From positions 1 through 64,000 of the forward strand of contig JAHHIH010000007.1 of the NCBI GenBank assembly GCA_019358835.1: a stretch of DNA of 64,000 nt, read 5' to 3'. Each line of letters opens with the position of its first letter. Positions within the stretch are counted from its first letter, which is position 1. Below, in pieces: positions 1 through 8,064 of the stretch. The notes below the pieces were generated by a model, which was not told the DNA's origin, did no database searches, and saw nothing but the letters and a program-made list of their open reading frames with translations. A program made the translations under genes and the position numbers. This DNA comes from Tildeniella torsiva UHER 1998/13D (lineage in GTDB: Bacteria; Cyanobacteriota; Cyanobacteriia; Phormidesmidales; Phormidesmidaceae).

Positions 1-129
1 GGGGGGCCTCTAAATCGGCCTCTGGCACTACCTCTGCCTCGTTCGCTGACGGGTACTCGCCGTCAAGGGCAGAGGAGGTTGAGTCCAGATGGCACTGGTT
101 AACGCTGACGCCAAAGCGCTTCACCGCTA
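1..129 (-). pseudogene. Truncated transposase fragment, IS1634/DUF4277-like
   Basis: On the minus strand one frame is open from the IS630 boundary to the window edge. It encodes about 43 residues including VKRFGVSVNQCHLDSTS and LDGEY. This resembles the segment around the HLDSTSF...GEY motif of DUF4277-type (IS1634-related) transposases. The 5' part is absent: the frame abuts the end of the IS630 element, and the right flank of that element does not continue a recognisable transposase. The 3' part runs off the window. I infer an old transposase gene interrupted or replaced by the IS630 insertion. The family assignment rests on a short match. Confidence 0.5.
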
Positions 130-131
130 TA

Positions 132-1086
132 GCTGTGGCCATGTAGGTTAGGACGCGGCTTGCTTGAGGACGGCTTCGATAGCCGTGCGTAAGCCGTCGG
201 TATGGGGAAGGTGTTTGCGAATCCGGCTTTTCAACCACCCCCAGCACTTTTCAATACGGTTGAGGTCTGGGGAATAGGGTGGGAGGTAAACAACCTGACA
301 GCCTGCGGCCTCAATCAGCTGAACAATCCGGCCACCGTGGTGAAAGGTGGCATTATCGAGAATCACGCCATCACCCGGATGCAAGGCGGGAATCAAGCAG
401 GTCTCAAGCCGTAGTTCAAAGACCGTCCGGTTGCAGGCCCCAACGACTGTAAACGGGGCAATCAATTGATGCCCAGGGTATCCGGCGATCATATTCACGC
501 GCCCTTGCCGCCGTCCCGACTTGAGGTCATAGCACCGCTCGCCAGCAGGCGAGTAGCCAAACCCATAATTGTCTCGCTCATCCATCCCAGACTCATCGAC
601 GTAGACCCAATGAGGTGCTTGGGGGTCAGCGACTTGAGCTACAAACGCGCTCCGTTTTGTGTCATCGCGCTGGCGGTAGCCGTAGGTCTTTTTTTTCGCG
701 TCCAGTCAATCCGCTTCAGCGCGCGTGAGATCGTCCGTCGGCTGACATCGCTGGGCCAAAGCTCGGCCATCTCGGCCTGGGTTTGGGAGCAATGCTGCTC
801 AGCAAAGGCTCGAAACGCTTCCCAGTTCTGGATCTTCCCCTGAGCAGTAGACACCGCCCTGACGGTTGGTTCAAGGCAACCGGTCGCCGCTTTGCGCTTC
901 AGCCACAAGTCGATGGTGTTACGGCTGATTTGAAACAGCGCACTGGCTTCACTCTTCTTCAACCCATCGAGTTCTATCGCATCGATGACCTTCTGACGCA
1001 GATCAAGGCTATAGGGTTTGGCCATGTCACTCGCACACAATGAGACTCCCTCATTTAGTCTATGTCCTAATCAACTTGGCCATAGG
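132..1086 (-). mobile_element. IS630-family insertion sequence, about 955 bp, complete
   Basis: Imperfect terminal inverted repeats bound the element. The left end reads GCTGTGGCCATGTAGGTTAG from 132 and the right end, read inward on the minus strand, reads CCTATGGCCAAGTTGATTAG from 1086. Both continue into GGAC. Both ends are flanked by TA (130-131 and 1087-1088), the target duplication expected for the IS630/Tc1-mariner superfamily. The interior is filled by one transposase gene in two overlapping frames on the minus strand, and the transposase stop codon (148-150) lies inside the left inverted repeat. Size, TA target and DDE transposase all fit an intact, possibly active copy. Confidence 0.85.
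148..1025 (-). CDS. IS630-family DDE transposase, two frames joined by a -1 frameshift
   Basis: The first frame (about 1025 to 639) starts at MAKPYSLDLRQKVIDAI and holds the N-terminal helix-turn-helix DNA-binding domain. The second frame ends at 148 and carries the catalytic core: D in WVYVDESGMDE, D in GVILDNATFHH and E in LNRIEKCWGWLK, which is the DDE triad. The frames meet at a run of eight A residues on the coding strand (complement of 689-696). A -1 slip there turns the frame-one reading RKKRPTAT into KKKTYGYRQRDD, which is the expected continuation to the first catalytic Asp. Such frameshifting is known in IS630 elements. The position fits a programmed slip rather than decay, but a homopolymer indel is not excluded. 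A start at 1040 is possible but less typical. Confidence 0.85.
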
Positions 1087-1273
1087 TATACCTGCACTCA
1101 AAAAGTACTACTTCTCAGCTCATAGTGACACTAGGTGCCACGATTTTTACCCCAATAGCCTGTCTAAACATGTCCAAACATGCTCAAAACAGAAACGGCG
1201 AGCGCTGCACCGAAGTGCTGCACTCGCCGTCTGAAGGGGCCTCTGGGGGCTGAATCTAGCGGTTTACCGTTAA

Positions 1274-1344
<71 letters not shown>

Positions 1345-1457
1345 GCCTTGTCAGTTTATGAGTATAGCAAACTCCAGGAGCGCAATCTGGCAATGAATCA
1401 CGCCCGTTGTGGAGCACATGCTCGATCGCGCCCTCTGCGATCGCCCCCAGATAGTTT

Positions 1458-2267
1458 TCAGGCCGGGTTGGTCTGGGGCTGACGAAATCGATAGATGTCT
1501 TCCAGGGCGATCGCCCAGCTAGTCGCCAACGATTCTAAAAGCTGCTCCCCCTTTTCAGCCGTGGCCACGGTCGGATCGCCCAAAACGCCGCTGGCGCTGA
1601 GATCGCGGGTTACCCAGGCAAAGGGCAAAGCCCCCTCCATAGTTAGCCAACTCTCCGTCGGCAAATTTTGGGGAAACTCGGCCTTGGCCTGCTCCATACG
1701 CACCTGATCGGGCATGATCGACAGCATAAGGCTAGTTTCAGCGTCGCCGGCATGAATGCCTAGCTCCATCTCTTTAGGCGTGAGCAAATCGCCAGCGCAG
1801 TTGGGCACCGCCCAAACAAATAGAGGGAATACCAGCAAATCGCTGTGGATTTGGTGTAGATCCCGCGCGGCAATCTCTAGCACCTGGGGCTGGCCACCAT
1901 GGGCATTGAGCAACACCAGCTTACGAAACCCGGCCCGGTAAAGACTCTCGGCCACTTCGTGGATTACCCGCAGCAGGGTCTCAGCTGACAGGGTAATGGT
2001 GCCCGGAAAGTGCCAGTGCTCGTTTGATTTGCCATAGTACAGGGGCGGCAGGCTATAGACCGGCACCGCCGGATCTAACTGCGCCAGTGCCTTACCCAAC
2101 ACCATGGTACAGATAGCGCTATCAACCACTAGGGGCAGGTGGGGGCCGTGCTGTTCGATCGCCCCCATGGGCTGCACAATGACCACGTTTTCGCGATCCT
2201 CCATGGCCTCAATCTCCGTCCAGGTCAGATAGGGAAAATAGCGGTGGGGCGGAATCGGCGTATGCAT
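1458..2267 (-). CDS. Creatininase-family amidohydrolase-like protein
   Basis: A 269-residue protein with the metal-binding signature of the creatininase/ArfB superfamily. PMGAIEQHGPHLPL near residues 33-46 supplies Glu and His, VVDSAI follows, then LLNAHGGQ around residue 120 and HAGDAETSLML around residue 174. These enzymes are cytosolic metal-dependent amidohydrolases, and substrates vary between creatinine, formamides and peptide-modification intermediates. Cyanobacteria that do not metabolise creatinine commonly carry one copy of unknown substrate. No neighbour suggests a pathway. The family assignment is firm and the substrate unknown. Confidence 0.85.
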   Translation of the reverse strand: MHTPIPPHRYFPYLTWTEIEAMEDRENVVIVQPMGAIEQHGPHLPLVVDSAICTMVLGKALAQLDPAVPVYSLPPLYYGKSNEHWHFPGTITLSAETLLRVIHEVAESLYRAGFRKLVLLNAHGGQPQVLEIAARDLHQIHSDLLVFPLFVWAVPNCAGDLLTPKEMELGIHAGDAETSLMLSIMPDQVRMEQAKAEFPQNLPTESWLTMEGALPFAWVTRDLSASGVLGDPTVATAEKGEQLLESLATSWAIALEDIYRFRQPQTNPA

Positions 2268-2345
2268 AGGTCAACAGGCCACAGATAAGGAATACGAACG
2301 GTGGACAGGGGAGTTTTACAAAACTTTTCTAACAGAGAAATAGAC

Positions 2346-2374
2346 TTGACAGTCACAGGATAAACAGTAACAAT
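2346..2374 (+). promoter_or_regulatory. Predicted sigma-70-type promoter of the glutamine-riboswitch/DUF4278 unit
   Basis: A perfect -35 box TTGACA (2346-2351) is followed after 17 nt by AACAAT (2369-2374), a 4/6 match to TATAAT. Transcription would begin near 2381, just before the riboswitch aptamer. That spacing is what makes the call credible. Confidence 0.5.
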
Positions 2375-2385
2375 GAATACAGAAA

Positions 2386-2448
2386 CAAATCGTTCATCTC
2401 TCTCACAAGAGACGGAAGTAGAGCACTAGCTCGAAGGAACGCGCCTCT
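2386..2448 (+). promoter_or_regulatory. Glutamine riboswitch (glnA / Downstream-peptide class)
   Basis: The segment carries the conserved blocks of the glnA/Downstream-peptide RNA motif in order: ATCGTTCATCTC, GACGGAAGTAG and CGAAGGAACGCG. A three-way junction can be drawn. P1 is CGTTC (2391-2395) with GAACG (2437-2441), P2 is TCTC/GAGA closing an ACAA loop (about 2399-2412), and P3 is GAGC/GCTC (2421-2432). This class is known to bind L-glutamine and in cyanobacteria lies upstream of glnA, the gifB-type inhibitor gene or short ORFs. Here it precedes a 56-codon ORF. The nucleotides CGCCTCT (2442-2448) just 3' of P1 can pair with AGAGGCG (2474-2480), which overlaps the Shine-Dalgarno, so ligand-dependent control of translation is inferred. 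Confidence 0.85.
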
Positions 2449-2484
2449 GTTTACCCACCTTCATTTATTAAGGAGAGGCGAAAG

Positions 2485-2655
2485 ATGTCCTTGAAGTATC
2501 GCGGCGTTGATTACGAACCGGCTACTGCTCAAGTAACCATATCTGAAGAAGTTATTGGTCGCTATCGCGGTGCTGTTGCCACTCGCCACGTGGCACCCCA
2601 GGCTAAAGCTGATCATCCCCAGGGTCTCAAGTACCGCGGAGCGGCTGTTCGATAG
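2485..2655 (+). CDS. DUF4278-family small protein under riboswitch control
   Basis: A 56-residue ORF starting MSLKYRGVDYEP and ending LKYRGAAVR. The KYRG-type motif at both ends is characteristic of DUF4278, a short cyanobacterial family of unknown function. AGGAG (2471-2475) lies 9 nt before the ATG. The protein has no cysteine, membrane segment or signal peptide and is basic. A glutamine-riboswitch-type leader directly upstream and a terminator 100 nt downstream make this a monocistronic unit. By analogy with glutamine-induced small inhibitors of glutamine synthetase it may act in nitrogen assimilation, but that is inference because DUF4278 is not the IF17/GifB family. Confidence 0.85.
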   Translation: MSLKYRGVDYEPATAQVTISEEVIGRYRGAVATRHVAPQAKADHPQGLKYRGAAVR

Positions 2656-2756
2656 ACTGAGTTTGCCCGGTTAGGCTAAGAGGTAGCTTCGTCCGCAAGG
2701 TCGGAGCTACTGCTCATTTCTAAGGGTAGGAGTTTGCCTGAGTCGTTATTTTACTG

Positions 2757-2783
2757 AAGCACCTCTGTGGGGGTGCTTTTTTG
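2757..2783 (+). terminator. Rho-independent terminator after the DUF4278 gene
   Basis: AAGCACC (2757-2763) pairs with GGTGCTT across a short loop and runs directly into a six-T tract. A second inverted repeat, GTAGCT...AGCTAC near 2683-2710, lies between the stop codon and this terminator and may stabilise the short mRNA. Confidence 0.85.
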
Positions 2784-2829
2784 TGCGATAGGCTTGGACA
2801 AGACTTAATCGCTGCGGCCAGGGAAAAGG

Positions 2830-4176
2830 TTGACTATTTTTGCGTATCTGCTGGGTCTAGCTACGGGGGCGCTACTGTTGTTTTGGCAGCAGGGGCGGCA
2901 GCGGTACCGCGAGCGGCGTTTAATTAAGACCCTGCAAGCCACTGACTGGCCTACGGCCCTAGGGCAGGTTGAGCAATTGGTAAAAACCCAGCCGCAGCAG
3001 CAGCGGCAGCTGCGATCGCTAGGCACCAGCCGCGATACCCTAGAGCGCATTTTACAAACGGCTCCCATCGGCTACCTACAGGTCGACGAAGAAAACCAGC
3101 TGATCTGGTGCAACGACCAGGCCAACCGCCTGCTCAAGATGAACCAGCCTCTGACCGGGCCTGTACAGCGTCGCCGCCTGCTGCTAGAGGTGGCCCGCTC
3201 CTACGAACTCGACGCGCTGATTGAAGAAACCCGCGAAAAGCAAGCCCACTGCCAGCGCGAGTGGATGCTCTATCAAATTTCCCCAGACCCGCTGCACCCT
3301 AAAGAAGAACCAACCTTTCCCCTGCGGGGCTATGCTATCCCTCTCGATAGCGGTGAAGTCGGCGTGTTTTTAGAGAACCGCCAAGAGGCGGCGTTGCTCG
3401 TGCAGCAGCGCGATCGCTGGACCTCTGACGTGGCCCATGAACTCAAAACCCCCCTTACCTCTATTCGCCTAGTGGCCGAAACCCTCCAGCCCCGCGTTGA
3501 TGAGAGCCAGCGCCGCTGGCTTGACCGCCTAGTCAACGAAACCATTCGTCTCAGCAATTTGGTCGAAGACCTCCTGAATCTCAGCCGTCTCCAGGGGGAT
3601 CAGTTCCAGGGCCTGAGCCTCAAACCTGTCGATTTGCCCCAGCTGGTGCAGCGAGCGTGGGTAAGCCTAGAACCTCTGGCCCAGGTCAAAGCGCTCAATC
3701 TAGACTACGGCGGCCCTTCCCACTGCCTGGCCAATCTCGATGAACCGCTGTTTCATCGGGTGCTGCTGAACCTGATCGACAATGCCATTAAACACAGTCC
3801 CAGTCGCGCCACCGTCTATGTTCGGCTGTTAGATCCGGGGTCTGCCCTAGGCGAGGGGCACGATACCAAACCAGAGCCAGATACCATCATTCTCGACGTG
3901 ATGGATATGGGGCCGGGCTTCGACGCCAAAGATCTGCCCTATATCTTTGACCGTTTCTACCGGGCCGATCCCTCGCGCACTCGCACTGACCCGCTGGTTG
4001 ACCTAGTCCCTGTAGACGCCGGTACTGCTGCAGAAGTGGGTCGGGGCACAGGGTTGGGCCTGGCCATTGTGAGCCAAATTATTGAGGCCCACAATGGCAC
4101 GATTACCGCCGCCAATCACCCTGATCTGGGCGGTGGCTGGCTGCGGCTGCGGCTGCCGACTACCCAGACTGAGTAG
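2830..4176 (+). CDS. sphS: Sensor histidine kinase, SphS/PhoR-like
   Basis: A 448-residue membrane-anchored kinase. A single N-terminal hydrophobic segment (about 4-19) is followed by a PAS-like domain (about 70-135). HisKA has the phosphoacceptor His203 in VAHELKTPLTS, and the ATPase domain has the N box LLNLIDNAIKHSP (312-324), G1 DMGPGFD, F box IFDRFYRAD and G2 GRGTGLGLAIV. This layout matches SphS, the phosphate-starvation sensor of cyanobacteria. The start is TTG at 2830: an in-frame stop lies at 2806, no ATG lies between, and AGGGA sits 6 nt upstream. The cognate regulator SphR is not adjacent, so the symbol is tentative. A stretch of about 20 residues (DPLVDLVPVDAG...) is inserted between the F and G2 boxes. 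Confidence 0.75.
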   Translation: MTIFAYLLGLATGALLLFWQQGRQRYRERRLIKTLQATDWPTALGQVEQLVKTQPQQQRQLRSLGTSRDTLERILQTAPIGYLQVDEENQLIWCNDQANRLLKMNQPLTGPVQRRRLLLEVARSYELDALIEETREKQAHCQREWMLYQISPDPLHPKEEPTFPLRGYAIPLDSGEVGVFLENRQEAALLVQQRDRWTSDVAHELKTPLTSIRLVAETLQPRVDESQRRWLDRLVNETIRLSNLVEDLLNLSRLQGDQFQGLSLKPVDLPQLVQRAWVSLEPLAQVKALNLDYGGPSHCLANLDEPLFHRVLLNLIDNAIKHSPSRATVYVRLLDPGSALGEGHDTKPEPDTIILDVMDMGPGFDAKDLPYIFDRFYRADPSRTRTDPLVDLVPVDAGTAAEVGRGTGLGLAIVSQIIEAHNGTITAANHPDLGGGWLRLRLPTTQTE

Positions 4177-4362
4177 CCGAGTTAGTAGAGGCGTTTTGGC
4201 GCCCGTTGCCCTCAGCCTATTGGCCGAGTTGAGCATCCCTACTTAATCCTTACTTAATGGTATTAGTAAGAACTTATACTCAGATACCCTAGATTGCTGC
4301 CATAATTGTTAAGCAGGTTTACTTAACCCTGTCGGGGTCACCTATCTACGCGTCACCAGGTC

Positions 4363-5130
4363 ATGGCAGAACGGCTACAAAAAATTCTTGCTCAGTATGG
4401 GGTTGCCTCCCGGCGGCAGGCCGAGCAGATGATTGAAGCGGGGCAGGTGCAGGTTAACGGAGTTGTGGCTCACTTAGGGCAGCGGGCCGACCCCAGTTGC
4501 GATCGCATTGAAGTCAATCAGCAACCCCTCCAGCCCCATCACCGACCGACCCAGCACTACCTGCTGCTGCACAAGCCCCTCGGCATGGTATCTACCTGTG
4601 CGGATCCTGAAGATCGTCCTACTGTCCTCACTGTTTTACCCCCTGAGCTACAGACTGTTGGCATACACCCCGTTGGGCGACTAGATGCCTACACGACCGG
4701 AGCGCTGCTGCTCACCAACGATGGTGACTTCACGTTTCGGCTCACCCATCCCCGTCACGACGTCTCTAAAACCTATCGGGTACGTCTCGACGGTCAGCTG
4801 TCCCCCTCAGCCCTTGACGCCTGGCGACAGGGCATCTGGCTCGATCGCCAGCTGACCCGCCCTGCTCAGGTTCAAGTCATCGCCACTAACTCAAACCATA
4901 CCCAGCTTGAGGTTATTCTTCAGGAAGGGCGCAACCGTCAAATCCGTCGAGTTGCCAAGGCCCTAGGGCATCGGGTGATAGACTTACACCGAACCGCAGT
5001 GGGTTCAGTCACGCTAGGCAACTTAGGTGTGGGGGCTTACAGGGCTTTATCATCTGCCGAAATTGAGGCATTATTAGCTGAGTCATCGGTTCAATCAACC
5101 CCTCAGCAAACTGCCTCCGTCATTCGTTAG
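4363..5130 (+). CDS. rRNA pseudouridine synthase, RsuA/RluB family
   Basis: A 255-residue enzyme that isomerises uridine to pseudouridine in ribosomal RNA. The N-terminal S4 RNA-binding domain (about 2-60, RLQKILAQYGVASRRQAEQM) precedes the catalytic domain with the nucleophile Asp108 in GRLDAYTTGALLLTNDGD. The C-terminal LQEGRNRQIRRV motif is typical of the RsuA/RluB/RluE/RluF branch. The exact rRNA site cannot be read from sequence. The gene lies 32 nt before a RodZ-like gene on the same strand, so the two are probably co-transcribed. Confidence 0.9.
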   Translation: MAERLQKILAQYGVASRRQAEQMIEAGQVQVNGVVAHLGQRADPSCDRIEVNQQPLQPHHRPTQHYLLLHKPLGMVSTCADPEDRPTVLTVLPPELQTVGIHPVGRLDAYTTGALLLTNDGDFTFRLTHPRHDVSKTYRVRLDGQLSPSALDAWRQGIWLDRQLTRPAQVQVIATNSNHTQLEVILQEGRNRQIRRVAKALGHRVIDLHRTAVGSVTLGNLGVGAYRALSSAEIEALLAESSVQSTPQQTASVIR

Positions 5131-5162
5131 CTGTTCGCCGTCTTGAGCTAGATTTTCCCTGT

Positions 5163-5942
5163 ATGAAGACAAAAGAGTTGGTTGATCCTAATGCCCTCTA
5201 CCGAGAACAGCTCTCGGAGCTTGGTATGCTGCTGCGCTCGGCTCGCCAGCAGCAGGAACAAAGCCTAGAGGTCATGGCTGAAAAAACGTTGATTCGTCCT
5301 AGCTTGTTGGCCGCCATCGAACAGGGTGATCTAGATGGATTGCCTGAACCCGTCTATATCCGTGGCCTGCTGCGCCGCTACGGCGATGCCCTCAACCTCG
5401 ATGGCGAGACCTTAGCCAGTCAATTTTTTACCCCACCGCGCATTCAGCGGCCCTCCTGGAAAGAGACTCCAGCGGCACAGTTGCGCCCTTTGCACCTCTA
5501 CGGTGCCTATTTTGTGTTACTGGTGGCGGCTATCAGCGGACTGTCCTACGTGCTGCGGCAGACGGCCCCAGAGGTGACTGTGCTGCCTCCTTTAAACCCC
5601 TTAGAGGGAGTCGAGGCACCCGCTAACCCAGTCTCAAATAGTACTCCCGCCCCGGCTGCCGCCGAGCCTGAGGATCCCCAAGCTCCGATTAAGGTCAAAA
5701 TGACGCTTACGGCCCAGTCTTGGCTGCGCATCACCTCCGACGGTAAAACTGAGTTTGAAGGTATTTTGCAGCCGGGGGATACCCGCCTGTGGACCGCAGA
5801 TCAGGCCTTAACGGTGCGGGCGGGCAATGCTGGTGCGGTTATGGTCAGCTACAACGACAAACAGGCTGAAGCGCTGGGCCAGCCCGGAATGGTGCGAGAA
5901 ATTACCTATTCCCCCATCGAGGCCATTAGTCTAGCCTTGTAG
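5163..5942 (+). CDS. RodZ-like membrane protein with HTH and DUF4115 domains
   Basis: A 259-residue bitopic protein. The N-terminal HTH_25 domain (about 16-80, including RPSLLAAIEQGDLDGLPEPV) is followed by a basic linker and one transmembrane helix (about 111-131). A Pro/Ala-rich periplasmic spacer (about 140-172) and a beta-rich DUF4115 domain (about 176-259, with SWLRITSDGK) complete it. The order matches RodZ, which links MreB to the envelope in rod-shaped bacteria. Cyanobacterial RodZ-like proteins are poorly studied, so a role in cell shape is inference. A very strong hairpin follows the stop codon. Confidence 0.75.
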   Translation: MKTKELVDPNALYREQLSELGMLLRSARQQQEQSLEVMAEKTLIRPSLLAAIEQGDLDGLPEPVYIRGLLRRYGDALNLDGETLASQFFTPPRIQRPSWKETPAAQLRPLHLYGAYFVLLVAAISGLSYVLRQTAPEVTVLPPLNPLEGVEAPANPVSNSTPAPAAAEPEDPQAPIKVKMTLTAQSWLRITSDGKTEFEGILQPGDTRLWTADQALTVRAGNAGAVMVSYNDKQAEALGQPGMVREITYSPIEAISLAL

Positions 5943-5965
5943 AAACCTGTTCTGACAGAGGTTGA

Positions 5966-5999
5966 CCCTGCTTGCTCCGCTACAGCGGAGCAAGCAGGG
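5966..5999. terminator. Bidirectional terminator hairpin between convergent genes
   Basis: A perfect 16-bp stem (5966-5981 with 5984-5999, CCCTGCTTGCTCCGCT and its complement) with a minimal loop lies between the convergent RodZ-like and prohibitin genes. On the plus strand it is followed after a few bases by ATTTTT. Confidence 0.8.
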
Positions 6000-6022
6000 T
6001 TCAACATTTTTAGGCCACTGGG

Positions 6023-6985
6023 TTAGCCTGGCTGATCCGCCTCGTCATTGGCGACTTGTTGCAGGTCAAAGAGGAGCGGCACGGTGCTGCCTTGGCCCAT
6101 GACCAAGACTCGGGGTACTTGAGCACCCCCGCCTTTCCACGCCTCGATCGCCTCTTTTTGCAGGACAAGCTGACCGCCCTTGGCCTTGAGGGTTTCAGCA
6201 ATCAGGCGCTGAGCTTCGGCTCGACCCTTAGCCCGGTTAATTTCGGCCTGGGCCTCCTGCTCTGCCTCTTGGGCGATGTAAACGGCGCGGCGGGCGCGCT
6301 GTTCGGCAATTTGCTTGTCTTCTACAGCCTTGGCAAACTCGGTCGAAAAGGTTAGGTCAACCACGCTGGTATCCAGCACTAGAATGCCGTACTTGTCGAG
6401 CCGCATCGTGAGAGCGTCGTCAAAGTCTTGCTTAAGCTCAGACCGCTGGGTAATCGCTTCTTCTACGGTGCGGCGGGCGGCGGCAATCTTAAACGATTCC
6501 TGGGTTTGGGGCGCGACAATTTTAGACACGATGTTTTCTAGGGTGCCTTGGGTGCGACGAATAGTCACGACCTCGGTGGGGTCAAGGCGAAAGTTAATGG
6601 CAAAGCGGCCAGAGAGATCTTGCAGGTCTTTGGTTGAGCTTTGGGCTGGCACCTCAAACTTCTGCACCGTTACGTCATACACATCGACCGTAGACACCAG
6701 GGGTGGCTTCAGGTGAATACCCTCTAGCAGCACCCCATCCTGAGACTTACCCAGAATGCTCAGCACCCCGGCTTGACCTGGGTTAATAATGACAAAACTA
6801 CTGGTTACCAGAGCTAGGCCCACAATCGCGAGAAAGCTCAGCACCACTGGCTGCCAGTTCAGAGTCGAAGATTTCAACGGACGTTCCCAATTATGCTGCC
6901 CTTCTACGGTATCGGCTATTGAGCCAGAAGGGGGTAGTTCTTCAGCAAGGCTTCGGATCGGAGTTGTTTCTAGGGGCGAGAGCAA
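6023..6985 (-). CDS. Prohibitin-family (SPFH/Band 7) membrane protein
   Basis: A 320-residue protein. A polar N-terminus (1-44) is followed by one transmembrane helix (about 45-66) and an SPFH domain starting at INPGQAGVLSILGK (about 67-230). An Ala/Glu-rich coiled coil (about 218-270, QIAEQRARRAVYIAQEAEQ) and a C-terminal tail with VPLLFDLQQV complete it. The architecture is that of bacterial prohibitin homologues, which form large membrane rings; their function in cyanobacteria is unresolved. The gene starts 26 nt after the purM stop on the same strand, so read-through from purM is likely. Confidence 0.9.
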   Translation of the reverse strand: MLSPLETTPIRSLAEELPPSGSIADTVEGQHNWERPLKSSTLNWQPVVLSFLAIVGLALVTSSFVIINPGQAGVLSILGKSQDGVLLEGIHLKPPLVSTVDVYDVTVQKFEVPAQSSTKDLQDLSGRFAINFRLDPTEVVTIRRTQGTLENIVSKIVAPQTQESFKIAAARRTVEEAITQRSELKQDFDDALTMRLDKYGILVLDTSVVDLTFSTEFAKAVEDKQIAEQRARRAVYIAQEAEQEAQAEINRAKGRAEAQRLIAETLKAKGGQLVLQKEAIEAWKGGGAQVPRVLVMGQGSTVPLLFDLQQVANDEADQPG

Positions 6986-7011
6986 AGGGGACTCAGCCAG
7001 GGGCTAGGGAA

Positions 7012-8064
7012 CTACTCAGGTAGGCCAGTGACCTGACCCGACCCAGAGGTCACTTCGCCCACCAGGTAGGCCTCGACCTGATGTTGGGCGAGCCAATCGA
7101 GGGTGCGATCGCTCTCCTGAGGCGGCACCACCAGAGCAAAGCCCAGACCCATATTAAAGGTGTTGTAGAGATCGACGGCAGGCACCTGACCCGCCTCTGC
7201 TAGCCAGCCAAACACCGCAGGTACTGGCCAACTGCCGACATGGAGGTGAATGTCCTGATCTGGCCCCAGGCAGCGGGGCAGGTTTTCGGGCAGACCGCCG
7301 CCGGTAATATGGGCCATGCTGTGGATGGTGAGCCCCTCGCGGCGAGCCTTGAGGATGGGCTCTACATATATGCGGGTAGGGGTGAGCAAGATTTCCCCCA
7401 GGCTGTGGTTGCCTAGGGCCGGCACGGTTTCATCCCAGCTATAGCCCGTAGTAGCGGCGTCAGCCCGCTGGCCCTCGGCCACCACCTTGCGCACCAGGCT
7501 ATAGCCGTTGCTGTGTACCCCGCTGCTAGCTAGACCAATGATGCGATCGCCCACCTCTACCCGGCTGCCATCTAAAATCTGAGACTTCTCAACTACACCG
7601 ACGCAGAAACCCGCCAGATCGTATTCACCAGGGCCATAGAAGCCAGGCATCTCGGCGGTTTCGCCCCCCAAGAGAGCACAGCCCGCCAGACGGCAGCCCG
7701 CCACAATGCCCTCTACAACTTCTGCCAGGGCAGCGGGCTCAAGCTTTCCCGTGGCCAGATAGTCGAGAAAAAACAGCGGTTCGGCCCCGCTGGTGAGAAT
7801 ATCGTTGACGCACATGGCTACCAGATCAATGCCAACGGTGCTGTGGCGCTGGGTAAGCTGGGCAATTTTGAGCTTGGTACCCACGCCGTCGGTACCCGAC
7901 ACCAGCACAGGTTCGCGGTAGCCACTGGGTAACTCGCAGAGTCCGCTGAAGCCTCCTAAGCCCCCCAACACCTCTGGACGGCGGGTGCTGTCAACCAGAG
8001 TGCGAATGCGCTGCACAAAGCCACGCCCCGCTTCTACATCTACACCAGCGTCCCGATAGTCCAT
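7012..8064 (-). CDS. purM: Phosphoribosylformylglycinamidine cyclo-ligase
   Basis: A 350-residue AIR synthetase, step 5 of purine synthesis: ATP-dependent closure of FGAM to aminoimidazole ribonucleotide. Family landmarks are [13 protein letters not shown] near residue 58, [37 protein letters not shown] and [12 protein letters not shown]. Length and start ([13 protein letters not shown]) match the family. The ATG lies at 8062-8064. The long non-coding region to rlpA lies upstream, and the prohibitin gene follows closely downstream. Confidence 0.97.
   Translation of the reverse strand: MDYRDAGVDVEAGRGFVQRIRTLVDSTRRPEVLGGLGGFSGLCELPSGYREPVLVSGTDGVGTKLKIAQLTQRHSTVGIDLVAMCVNDILTSGAEPLFFLDYLATGKLEPAALAEVVEGIVAGCRLAGCALLGGETAEMPGFYGPGEYDLAGFCVGVVEKSQILDGSRVEVGDRIIGLASSGVHSNGYSLVRKVVAEGQRADAATTGYSWDETVPALGNHSLGEILLTPTRIYVEPILKARREGLTIHSMAHITGGGLPENLPRCLGPDQDIHLHVGSWPVPAVFGWLAEAGQVPAVDLYNTFNMGLGFALVVPPQESDRTLDWLAQHQVEAYLVGEVTSGSGQVTGLPE

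Noticed and set aside
1088-1273. Missing half of the DUF4277-like transposase on the right side of the IS630 element
   Set aside because: Joining the flanks across a TA duplication gives a stop codon within a few codons and no recognisable transposase sequence.
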